From Vibrio sp. SCSIO 43137 (GTDB lineage Bacteria; Pseudomonadota; Gammaproteobacteria; Enterobacterales; Vibrionaceae), in assembly GCF_028201475.1 (NCBI RefSeq), contig NZ_CP116383.1, forward strand, positions 2,170,001 through 2,234,000: DNA of 64,000 nt. The letters run 5' to 3'. Below, piece after piece: positions 8,913 through 16,629 of the stretch. The position numbers and the translations under genes are program-made. Below the pieces are notes generated by a model. That model was not told the origin of the DNA and ran no database searches. It saw nothing but the letters and a program-made list of their open reading frames with translations. Each line of letters opens with the position of its first letter. Position 1 is the stretch's first letter.

Positions 8913-10182
8913 CAGACCGGACACTGCGATACTGATGACTAGCACGCCCCAGATTAAAGGCAATCACTATCCAGTTCAGTATCAGGGTCACTCCGACTAA
9001 GGCGGTATACTGCGGCAGGAAAAACGACAAAGTGATAGCGGCAATCACACATAGATAAAAGCGAAACTGAACCCTACACTGTTTTCTGCTTATCAGGCTA
9101 TAGTGATCGGGAAGTAACATCATTCCGGCAGGGTTCTGCATTGCGACATTCTGCAGATGAAGGTTAATCAGAAAAGGGACTATCTTCAGCAACATCCCCT
9201 GCATAACACCAACAACAAAACCCAGCCCGAACAGCAGGGCAAGGAAGATTTCCAGTTTTACCTGCCACTCAGCAGAAAATAGCGGTAGGGTCATCATCAG
9301 AATGGCACTTAATATCAGGCAAACAAAACTAATCTGCCAGTACCGGATCACCGTATCAGGTAGTTTGCGTTTTCGCTGGCGTAACCTGTCCAGACTAATC
9401 AGAGCATACAGCATCGCCGTCAGCGCCAGATAAATGGTAACCGGATAAGAAGCGATTTGATTAAATTGCACCACGACCATAGCTAACAGGCCAGCGACTA
9501 CAGCTGATACAAGGCCATGTCGCCAGAGTGGCGGAAAGACAGGGGTAACATGAAACATTGGAATCACCTGAAAGCTCACCGCCATCATCAGCAATAATAC
9601 CCAGCCAAACAGCCCAGCCCCCGCATGAATATGAGTCAGGCTTTTACCCGGCGTAACCGTCATGCCGGTCAGGTAACCGGACAATAAACCCATGCCCGCC
9701 AGCAGTAATACCACTAAAAACAGTACCGACAGTAATATTGGTATCCGTGTCTGCTGTCCGGCAGCATTTTTAATCAGTACCAATATCAGGGATATTGCAA
9801 AGTAACCCAGACTAAGGGCGAGCAAAATCATGCTTATCGTGAAAGAAGCCCACCCCATAAAGGCCGCCGCTAACATCAGAGCTCCGCCAACCAGACCGGT
9901 TTGCAATAAAATTAACCCCGCTCTGCCAATCTTAATCGGTGCTCCGCACAATACCGGCATCACCTGAAACAATGAACCAACCATAATGCTAAGCATTACT
10001 CCCAGAGCAAACAGATGTGTGATCGCCAGAGAGGCTGGCAGCCAGCGACTTAACCACAGAACACTTCCCTGCTCTATAATGAGCAGGGCTGCGAGAATGG
10101 CAAATACGGGAGCGGCAAGAAAAAATCTGAGTGGGACATTCAGCTCTGGAATGGAATCAAAGCTGAGACCTGTTAATCGCAT
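8893..10182 (-). CDS. multi-pass membrane protein, heme-copper oxidase subunit I-like or NnrS-like
   Basis: 429 residues with about twelve hydrophobic helices. Conserved-looking histidines sit in helices: ITHLFALGVMLSIMVGSLFQ near residue 55, LTHIHAGAGLFGWVLLL near 185 and VIPMFHVTPVFPP near 210. The arrangement recalls heme-binding membrane proteins of the cytochrome oxidase subunit I/NnrS type often found in nitric oxide and denitrification gene groups. It lies 6 bases after the DUF2249 gene and completes an operon with a hemerythrin, which supports a role in the nitrosative stress response or redox sensing. A catalytic oxidase is not claimed: the CuB ligand set cannot be confirmed by eye. 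Confidence 0.6.
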   Translation of the reverse strand: MRLTGLSFDSIPELNVPLRFFLAAPVFAILAALLIIEQGSVLWLSRWLPASLAITHLFALGVMLSIMVGSLFQVMPVLCGAPIKIGRAGLILLQTGLVGGALMLAAAFMGWASFTISMILLALSLGYFAISLILVLIKNAAGQQTRIPILLSVLFLVVLLLAGMGLLSGYLTGMTVTPGKSLTHIHAGAGLFGWVLLLMMAVSFQVIPMFHVTPVFPPLWRHGLVSAVVAGLLAMVVVQFNQIASYPVTIYLALTAMLYALISLDRLRQRKRKLPDTVIRYWQISFVCLILSAILMMTLPLFSAEWQVKLEIFLALLFGLGFVVGVMQGMLLKIVPFLINLHLQNVAMQNPAGMMLLPDHYSLISRKQCRVQFRFYLCVIAAITLSFFLPQYTALVGVTLILNWIVIAFNLGRASHQYRSVRSAMLAVG

Positions 10183-10188
10183 TGCAAC

Positions 10189-10455
10189 TTACTCTTCAGC
10201 TAACTTATGGGAAACATAGGCTTGCGCATCACTATTCTGTTTATCCCAGATATAGATCTCATGACAATGTTCACTTTTTTCTACATGTTTGTAGTGATAG
10301 CGCTCCTGTAGCAGTTCAAACAGAGGCACAGGTTTTCTACGATGAAAAACATGTAAAATTGAGTTTTGTGGCATATCCTCAAGCTTTTGACAGATCTCCC
10401 TCATTGGCTGCGGGGGCTCCAGTTCACTGACATCCAGCTCAATAACCATCACCAT
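10189..10455 (-). CDS. DUF2249 domain protein
   Basis: 88-residue soluble protein. It fits the DUF2249 pattern: an opening VIELDVSELEPPQPMREICQ, a central LHVFHRRKPVPLFELLQ, and an aromatic/acidic C-terminal strand. The fold is TusA-like. DUF2249 genes often travel with hemerythrin-like and NnrS-like genes in bacteria that handle nitrogen oxides; the biochemical role is not known. It sits 6 bases from the hemerythrin stop and 6 bases before the membrane protein, so all three are likely cotranscribed. Confidence 0.75.
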   Translation of the reverse strand: MVMVIELDVSELEPPQPMREICQKLEDMPQNSILHVFHRRKPVPLFELLQERYHYKHVEKSEHCHEIYIWDKQNSDAQAYVSHKLAEE

Positions 10456-10461
10456 AGAACA

Positions 10462-10911
10462 TTAAGCCTTATCAGTTTTAGCTTGGCTTGCCATCTGTGC
10501 AACTATCTCTTCACGTTCCGGCAAATGGTTGTCCGACATAGGGTATAAAATCTGCTCTTCTTTCATATTATGTTGTTGAATCAACAGCATAGTACTTTCA
10601 ATAATACCCATAGCTTTATCGGTATCCTGAGATTCAATTGTCAAAGCCATCTGCTCAAACTGAACTCTTACCTGACTATGTTCATGACGCATTACCATTG
10701 TAGGACCGCCTGTCATGCCCGTCTTTGCTTCAAATGCCGGAAACAGGGTCTCTTCTTCCATGGCAAAATGGCGCAGGGTTTCGTCAGTAAAATGATTCCA
10801 GCTCTGACCAAACAGTAGCCAGTCTCCTTTTGCTAAGGCGTTTTCTGCTTCAACCAGCAGTTCATCACACTCTTTATGGTGACCCGTCATAAATTCCTGA
10901 ATGGTAGACAT
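10462..10911 (-). CDS. hemerythrin HHE-domain protein
   Basis: 149-residue all-helical protein with the di-iron hemerythrin pattern: MTGHHKECDELL near the start, WNHFTDETLRHFAMEEETLF, VMRHEHSQVRVQF and QQHNMKEEQILYPM. These supply the histidine and acidic ligands for a non-heme di-iron centre. Relatives (YtfE/DnrN-like) respond to nitric oxide or repair damaged iron-sulfur clusters. It is first in a three-gene operon with a DUF2249 protein and a heme-protein-like membrane protein. A possible NsrR half-site lies about 70 bases upstream. It is shorter than full YtfE and lacks the N-terminal ScdA domain. Confidence 0.88.
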   Translation of the reverse strand: MSTIQEFMTGHHKECDELLVEAENALAKGDWLLFGQSWNHFTDETLRHFAMEEETLFPAFEAKTGMTGGPTMVMRHEHSQVRVQFEQMALTIESQDTDKAMGIIESTMLLIQQHNMKEEQILYPMSDNHLPEREEIVAQMASQAKTDKA

Positions 10912-10982
10912 AGCTTTCTCTTTTACAGTAAATGTTTATCGTACAAATATAGAGGGAATTTTAAAAAAAATATATACCTTGA

Positions 10983-10991
10983 AAGATGTAT
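10983..10991. promoter_or_regulatory. possible NsrR half-site
   Basis: AAGATGTAT matches one arm of the gamma-proteobacterial NsrR operator (AAGATGYAT). The second arm is not preserved, so this is only a candidate. Its position upstream of a hemerythrin gene is where such control is expected. Confidence 0.35.
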
Positions 10992-11043
10992 ATTTTACCA
11001 GATAACACTCTGATTAAACTAAGTAACTGGCCCCAAATACACC

Positions 11044-12183
11044 TTATTGGTGGGTCGATTCAGGGATACTGCGCAATAACCGGTCAACCTTTCTGTTTTT
11101 TGAAAAAAACGCCTCCAGCTCAATCAGAACCCCCGGATTCATTTTGTAACCAAATTCTCTCGGGGCATCTAGTTGAGCTTTCACAGAGAGGAACAACCAA
11201 CTTTTATGTAAGTTGTGCCGCCATGTTGTTGAAACCCAGTAGTTGCTAATCTCATCATCTTCGTCAGGCTCATAATCGATACCAGTGGAGTACTCCATCA
11301 GGTTATCTTCATCCAGCCGGTCAAATATCTGAAACTGATGCAGTAACTCCCATGCCAGATCATCATACAAATACTGGGCACTTGAACTGCTCTTAAAAAT
11401 TTGTGATTCAGATTCGTTCAGCGGATAGTAAAAGTTTATGTCCGTAAGGGTTCCTGCACCTAACGAGTTAAATAAGAACAATTCCTGCTTAAAACCAAAC
11501 ACCCACTTATCTGTCATATTTTCAACCCGGCGCACATCTGCCCTGACAAAGGGATCCAGTGGAAACTTCACTTTAATCCCGATATCAAAATTGGTCTTCC
11601 AGTGGCTAATCTGTTTCTCCTCCAGCCTCACTCCACCAATAGCACCAGATGATTTAGCCTCAGAGTTTAAGTCACGCTTTTTACTTTCCAGCGAATCATA
11701 CTCCTCAGGGCTGGTTTCAATCACGATCTTCCAGTTCTCCTGAACGTGAGGAAAATCGATTCTCAGCCTGACTTTAGATTCGCCGTCATAATAGCCCCTG
11801 TGGCTATAACCCGACTGGCTTCGTATCTGCAGGAAACTTCTGTTATTCAGGGCTTTTTCACTCTGCTCCTTTTTCGCGATATTGTGGTCAAGATAGGTTC
11901 CGAGATCGTGGACAGAATCGGAAACAAATTCTTCTGTAATATCCACCCATGACTCTTCTGGCGGAAGGTAGACAAGATCATCATCACCCAATACCGGTGG
12001 AAGAGGTTCAGAAAAAGTATCACTTGACGGAAATTCGGAAATCGTCTGACCGTTTGCAAATGTTGAAAAGCTGATAAGTAGTGCGGTAGGCAGGGAAATA
12101 GCGGCAACAGAGCAGCTGTTGCCCTTCAGTAAGGACAGATAACGATCTGATATTAAATCCCATTTAACTAATCGCAACGTCAC
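11044..12183 (-). CDS. predicted outer membrane beta-barrel protein, unknown
   Basis: 379-residue envelope protein I cannot assign to a named family. A long basic N-terminus is followed by a hydrophobic segment (CSVAAISLPTALLISFSTFA) that looks like a signal peptide. A short acidic/proline linker (PLPPVLGDDDLVYLPPEES) precedes a C-terminal region of alternating polar and aromatic strands (KVRLRIDFPHVQENWKIVIE; NYWVSTTWRHNLHKSWLFLS) consistent with a barrel. The start is GTG 12183 with AGGAA seven bases upstream. It is divergent from a periplasmic DUF3108-like protein; the two may share a promoter region. Confidence 0.6.
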   Translation of the reverse strand: MTLRLVKWDLISDRYLSLLKGNSCSVAAISLPTALLISFSTFANGQTISEFPSSDTFSEPLPPVLGDDDLVYLPPEESWVDITEEFVSDSVHDLGTYLDHNIAKKEQSEKALNNRSFLQIRSQSGYSHRGYYDGESKVRLRIDFPHVQENWKIVIETSPEEYDSLESKKRDLNSEAKSSGAIGGVRLEEKQISHWKTNFDIGIKVKFPLDPFVRADVRRVENMTDKWVFGFKQELFLFNSLGAGTLTDINFYYPLNESESQIFKSSSSAQYLYDDLAWELLHQFQIFDRLDEDNLMEYSTGIDYEPDEDDEISNYWVSTTWRHNLHKSWLFLSVKAQLDAPREFGYKMNPGVLIELEAFFSKNRKVDRLLRSIPESTHQ

Positions 12184-12366
12184 TCCGGATTTCCTTGATG
12201 ACTATCTTGTTAGTATAGAAGAGGTTTCACAATACGCTCTGCCGACAGAAGCTGAAGGTTATCTTTAACAGCTATTGACAATATGCCAACTGTTATTGGC
12301 TAAGATTGACTATCTCATATATGTTTAAAGTTAGTATTGTTAAAACCGCTGAGGCAAGTAAGGTTT

Positions 12367-13005
12367 ATGCTGATAAGATCGTTTTCTACTCTGATGGCCC
12401 TCTGTGTTACAGCAATAGCTCAGCCCGCTTACGCCGGAATCAGCGGCGAGTTTGACGTGGGGTTCGGCCCGGTAACACTTGGCGGCGTTATTCTTACCTC
12501 GTTTTGTAAAGACAACAACTGCACCTACAACGGCAGAGCCAGAGGCTCATTTCTGTTTATCGGGGCAGATGTTGAAGAGCGGGGAACTTATAGAGAGTCA
12601 GAAGGCGTTATCACTCCGGTGGAAACCAGCTACCGGGAGAAAATCGGCTCTAAGCGTAAATCTTTCCGCTACGACTTTTCGACCATGCAGATCGAAAACC
12701 GCAGAACCAACAAATCAGAAAAAATGGAACAGAGTGCCTACCCCTTTATCCCGCTACTGAATCAAGTGATACTGGATCTGGCTAAGGATGGTCCGAAAAA
12801 ACAGTATACCTACCTGGCCAAGCACAAAATCAAAACCGTCGAGCTTACGTCCCACAGAACAAAACCGGTAGAAAACGGGACGCTTCACCATATTGTGGTG
12901 GAGAAAAAAGATAAATCTCTGGAGTTCTATCTGATCCAGCGAGGCAGCAGTATCAGCCTACAGAAACTCTACTACGGAAACTTCTGGATGATTCCAAAAA
13001 AATAA
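12367..13005 (+). CDS. secreted protein, DUF3108-like
   Basis: 212-residue exported protein with a signal peptide (MLIRSFSTLMALCVTAIAQP, cleavage after AYA). The mature part begins GISGEFDVGFGPVTLGGV and continues as beta-rich sequence resembling DUF3108, a periplasmic beta-sandwich of unknown function. A CKDNNC pair could form a disulfide. The start ATG 12367 has TAAGG just upstream; a TTG at 12337 would extend the N-terminus without benefit. It is divergent from a predicted outer membrane protein, which hints at a shared envelope role. Function unknown. Confidence 0.65.
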   Translation: MLIRSFSTLMALCVTAIAQPAYAGISGEFDVGFGPVTLGGVILTSFCKDNNCTYNGRARGSFLFIGADVEERGTYRESEGVITPVETSYREKIGSKRKSFRYDFSTMQIENRRTNKSEKMEQSAYPFIPLLNQVILDLAKDGPKKQYTYLAKHKIKTVELTSHRTKPVENGTLHHIVVEKKDKSLEFYLIQRGSSISLQKLYYGNFWMIPKK

Positions 13006-13377
13006 TCGTGCGAATTTTCATCAAAATCTAGTGATTCTCAATTGTTTTAATAATTTGACCATTTTATAACCAGCATACATTCCTATCCTATCTCTTTTCA
13101 GCAGAATATTTCTCTGTATTCATTTCACTTTACCAGCAAAATTTAACATTTCATTTACACTTAACGTAACTGGCTTTTATGGAATATAGCTCTGAAAAGG
13201 GATTCATTATTAGCAATATGCCTCCCTCATAAAGACAAAAACAGATTAAAAGCTCGAAAACAGTGGTGTGCTCAGCGGTAATTCATTGCCTCGCTGAGCG
13301 CTATCAGGAACCAAATATAACAATAAAGCATGGATGTGATTATCTAACATAAGATAATGCATAAGAAGGAGCTTGGG
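13006..13377. other. leader/intergenic region before the 2-oxoacid dehydrogenase operon
   Basis: No gene seen. A hairpin at 13270-13299 (GCTCAGCG / CGCTGAGC) without a T-run lies about 80 bases before the operon start. The remainder is AT-rich and probably holds the promoter. Confidence 0.5.
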
Positions 13378-14472
13378 ATGAATGTTCAGGCATTACCAAT
13401 GCATCGATTTATCGATCATCAGGGAGAGCCCTGTCAAAAACTGCCCGATTGGGCAAATATGCAGCGTTTAACTCACTTTTACCGGCAAATGATATTAACC
13501 CGTACCTATGACAATAAAGCCGTTGCACTTCAGCGTACCGGGAAACTGGGTACTTATCCTTCTCATCTCGGCGCAGAGGCGATTGGCATTGCTGTCGGAA
13601 GTGCCCTGCATGAAGATGATGTTTTTATCCCCTATTACCGGGATATGCCTGCAATGTGGGCGCGGGGAATCGCAATGGAAAAAAACCTGCAGTACTGGGG
13701 AGGCGACGAGAGAGGCAGTGATTTTGCACCAGAAGGAAGCCACTCCCACTGCCGTGATCTGCCATTCTGCGTGCCCATTGCCACCCAATGTACTCATGCT
13801 GTCGGAGTCGCATCTGCCCTGAAGATCGAAGGAAAGCATCATGCAGCTCTGGTTACCTGTGGTGACGGAGCAACATCCAAAGGAGACTTCCTTGAGTCGA
13901 TAAACTGCGCGGGAAGCTGGAATATCCCTCTGGTGTTTGTCGTCAACAATAACCAGTGGGCGATTTCTGTTCCGAGACAACTACAGTGTGCAGCAGAGTT
14001 TTTGTCTGAAAAGGCACAAGGGGCGGGAATTTCCGGCCTGACTGTCGACGGTAATGACATTGTTGCGATGTACGATGCGATAACCACAGCGCTCGACAGA
14101 GCGCGCAGAGGCAAAGGCCCTACTCTTATTGAAGCAATTAGTTATCGGCTAAGTGATCATACTACCGCCGACGATGCCAGTCGCTACCGCAGCGACGACG
14201 AAGTCCAGCAGGCGTGGCGCTACGAGCCAATCAAGCGCCTCAAAGCCTACTTAATCGATCAAAACGGCTGGAGCGAGGAGCAAGATGAGGAGTGGCTACG
14301 GGAATGCAAAGAAAGGGTAGAAAAGGCGGTAGAAAATTATCTGAGCATCCAGCCTCAGGCGCCCGAAACGGCATTTGATTACCTTTATGAGTCTGCAGAC
14401 AGTGAACTTCACCACCAGCGGGATCTATTAATCCACAAAGCGATGCGAATGCAGGGAGGTAAACATGGCTGA
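13378..14472 (+). CDS. 2-oxoacid dehydrogenase E1 component, alpha subunit
   Basis: Thiamine diphosphate-dependent decarboxylase subunit of a pyruvate or branched-chain 2-oxoacid dehydrogenase complex. The TPP-binding motif is intact: GDGATSKGDFLESINCAGSW followed by FVVNNNQWAIS. The upstream LGAEAIGIAVGSAL and HEDDVFIPYYRDMP segments are typical of the alpha chain, and YRLSDHTTADDASRYR contains the regulatory-loop region. I choose ATG 13378 (MNVQALPMH), with AAGGAG six bases upstream, over ATG 13357. It overlaps the E1 beta gene by 8 bases. Branched-chain (BkdA1) and pyruvate (PdhA) functions cannot be separated by eye. Confidence 0.92.
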   Translation: MNVQALPMHRFIDHQGEPCQKLPDWANMQRLTHFYRQMILTRTYDNKAVALQRTGKLGTYPSHLGAEAIGIAVGSALHEDDVFIPYYRDMPAMWARGIAMEKNLQYWGGDERGSDFAPEGSHSHCRDLPFCVPIATQCTHAVGVASALKIEGKHHAALVTCGDGATSKGDFLESINCAGSWNIPLVFVVNNNQWAISVPRQLQCAAEFLSEKAQGAGISGLTVDGNDIVAMYDAITTALDRARRGKGPTLIEAISYRLSDHTTADDASRYRSDDEVQQAWRYEPIKRLKAYLIDQNGWSEEQDEEWLRECKERVEKAVENYLSIQPQAPETAFDYLYESADSELHHQRDLLIHKAMRMQGGKHG

Positions 14473-15448
14473 GATTACCTTGGTTGAGGCAGTAAACCTA
14501 GCCTTGCATTATGAAATGGCTCATAACGAAAAAGTGGTGGTTCTCGGCGAAGATGTCGGAGACAACGGTGGCGTGTTCCGCGCCACGGTAGGGCTGAAGG
14601 AGAAGTACGGCCTAAAGCGGGTTATTGATACTCCATTAGCAGAAGCTCTTATTGGCGGAGTCTCCGTAGGTATGGCCACTCAGGGACTAAGACCGGTAGC
14701 GGAGTTTCAGTTTCAGGGCTTTGTTTTCCCTGCTTTGGAACACTTAATGTGCCATGCGGCAAGAATGCGAAACCGCACCCGTGGAAGACTCACTTGCCCT
14801 GCGGTATTCCGCGCTCCCTTCGGAGGAGGCATCCATGCGCCAGAACATCACTCCGAAAGTGTTGAAGCTCTATTCGCTCATACTCCCGGCTTCCGGGTTG
14901 TCGTCCCCTCTTCACCTCAGCGGGCGTATGGCCTGCTGTTAGCCTCGATACGCAGCAATGACCCCGTGATGTTCTTTGAGCCGAAGAGAATTTACCGCAC
15001 AGTACGATCGAATGTTGAGGACAATGGTGAAGCACTGCCGCTAGACAGCTGTTTTACCCTGCGCAAGGGCCGCGACATTACCTTAGTGACATGGGGAGCC
15101 TGTGTGGTTGAATCCCTTCAGGCGGCTGACAAGCTTTCCACCCAGAATATAGAAGCTGAGGTTATTGACCTTGCCAGTATCAAACCCATTGATATGGCGA
15201 CAATTCTTAAGTCCGTTGAGAAAACCGGACGCCTGTTAGTGGTCCATGAAGCGAGTAAAACCTGTGGTGTCGGCGCTGAAATACTCGCCCGCACGGCAGA
15301 GCATGCTATGTGCCTGTTAAAAGCACCACCTAAGCGGGTTACCGGTATGGATACCGTTATGCCTTACTACCGAAATGAGGATTACTTTATGATTCAGCAA
15401 CAAGATATCGTTCAGGCTGCGCGGGAACTTGTGGAGGGCTGGAAATGA
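14465..15448 (+). CDS. 2-oxoacid dehydrogenase E1 component, beta subunit
   Basis: Partner of the upstream alpha chain in a heterotetrameric E1. It shows the transketolase pyrimidine-binding domain (VVLGEDVGDNGGVFRATVGL, IDTPLAEALIGGVSVGMA, PVAEFQFQGFVFPAL) and the C-terminal transketolase domain (DITLVTWGACVVESLQAA, EVIDLASIKPIDMATI). Length 327 is normal. It overlaps alpha by 8 and the E2 gene by 4 bases, so the three are translated together. Confidence 0.94.
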   Translation: MAEITLVEAVNLALHYEMAHNEKVVVLGEDVGDNGGVFRATVGLKEKYGLKRVIDTPLAEALIGGVSVGMATQGLRPVAEFQFQGFVFPALEHLMCHAARMRNRTRGRLTCPAVFRAPFGGGIHAPEHHSESVEALFAHTPGFRVVVPSSPQRAYGLLLASIRSNDPVMFFEPKRIYRTVRSNVEDNGEALPLDSCFTLRKGRDITLVTWGACVVESLQAADKLSTQNIEAEVIDLASIKPIDMATILKSVEKTGRLLVVHEASKTCGVGAEILARTAEHAMCLLKAPPKRVTGMDTVMPYYRNEDYFMIQQQDIVQAARELVEGWK

Positions 15449-16581
15449 AGACATTTACCCTACCGGATCTGGGAGAAGGGCTGGCTGAGTCCGAGATTGT
15501 TCAATGGCATATCAAAAAAGGAGATAGCGTAGAAGTCGACCAAATCGTTGTTACCGTAGAAACCGCTAAAGCAACCGTTGAAGTACCGGCGCCTTATGGC
15601 GGAACAATTGTAAACCGCTACGGCGATGAAGGTGATGTTATCAGCATCGGCAGCGTATTACTGGAGATTGACGAGAAGGAGTCAGTCACCGATGCGCAAG
15701 CAGAAACCAGACAACCGGATGCTGCCACTGTGGTTGGCAATGTATCCCAGCAGAATCACCAGGTCGCCGTTGATGATTTCAGGGTAGGTGCAGCACCGGA
15801 TGATGACCATGAAGAGCATATCACTGCCATGCCCTCAGCCCGGCTACTGGCACAAAAGCTAGGGGTGAATCTGAAACAGGTTCAGGGCAGCGGGCCGGAC
15901 GGCATGATTGTCGATAATGATATCTACAAGGCGTGTGATAAACAGCAACCGGGTACTGAAGTGCTTAAGGGGGCACGTCGAACCATGGTTAACACCATGG
16001 CCGATTCTCACCACAATGTCGCCTCAGTTACTATTACAGAAGAAGCTCTGCTGACGAACTGGGCTGAAGATGAAGATATCACCATCCGGCTTATTAAGGC
16101 GGTATCCTTTGCCTGTGAAAAAGAACCGGCACTTAATGCCTGGTTCGATGAACAAACCATGACACGTTGTGTGCATAACACAGTAAATATCGGTATTGCC
16201 GTCGATAGTCCCCACGGTTTATATGTGCCTGTGCTTCGTAAAGCTGACAACCAGAAAGGCGCAGAGATTCGCCAGTGGCTGGACACTACCGTGAAGGGCA
16301 TAAGAGAGAGGAAAATTGGCAGGGAGCAGCTACAGCATGCCACTATTACCCTGTCCAACTTTGGTGCTATTGCCGGTATCTATGCCACTCCTGTTGTTTC
16401 TCCTCCTCAGGTCGCCATAGTTGGTGTCGGCAGAATCATCGACAAACTGGTGATGATTAACGGTGAGGTAATCAGTACAAGGGCAATCCCGCTCTCCATT
16501 ACCTTTGACCACCGTGCCTGCACCGGTGGAGAAGCCGCCCGTTTTATCAAGGCGCTGGCGGAGCATATAGAGATGGCATAA
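15445..16581 (+). CDS. 2-oxoacid dehydrogenase E2, dihydrolipoamide acyltransferase
   Basis: Carries the acyl group on a lipoyl arm and transfers it to CoA. Domain order: one lipoyl domain at residues 1-78 with the lipoylated lysine in VETAKATVEVPAPYGG, a variable linker, a peripheral subunit-binding domain (AMPSARLLAQKLGVNLKQVQ, GSGPDGMIVDNDIYKA) and the catalytic domain. The usual HxxxDG active-site motif reads HRACTG, so threonine replaces aspartate. That form may be normal for this subfamily; I cannot check. No E3 lipoamide dehydrogenase gene follows; a terminator does, so E3 must come from elsewhere. Confidence 0.92.
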   Translation: MKTFTLPDLGEGLAESEIVQWHIKKGDSVEVDQIVVTVETAKATVEVPAPYGGTIVNRYGDEGDVISIGSVLLEIDEKESVTDAQAETRQPDAATVVGNVSQQNHQVAVDDFRVGAAPDDDHEEHITAMPSARLLAQKLGVNLKQVQGSGPDGMIVDNDIYKACDKQQPGTEVLKGARRTMVNTMADSHHNVASVTITEEALLTNWAEDEDITIRLIKAVSFACEKEPALNAWFDEQTMTRCVHNTVNIGIAVDSPHGLYVPVLRKADNQKGAEIRQWLDTTVKGIRERKIGREQLQHATITLSNFGAIAGIYATPVVSPPQVAIVGVGRIIDKLVMINGEVISTRAIPLSITFDHRACTGGEAARFIKALAEHIEMA

Positions 16582-16585
16582 AAAC

Positions 16586-16615
16586 AAGAGGCAGGAAATA
16601 CCTGCCTCCTCTTTA
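16586..16615 (+). terminator. terminator after E2 gene
   Basis: AGAGGCAGG / CCTGCCTCCT stem with an AAATA loop just after the E2 stop, followed by a short T-containing tail. Confidence 0.75.
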
Positions 16616-16629
16616 TCTATTCAGATAGT

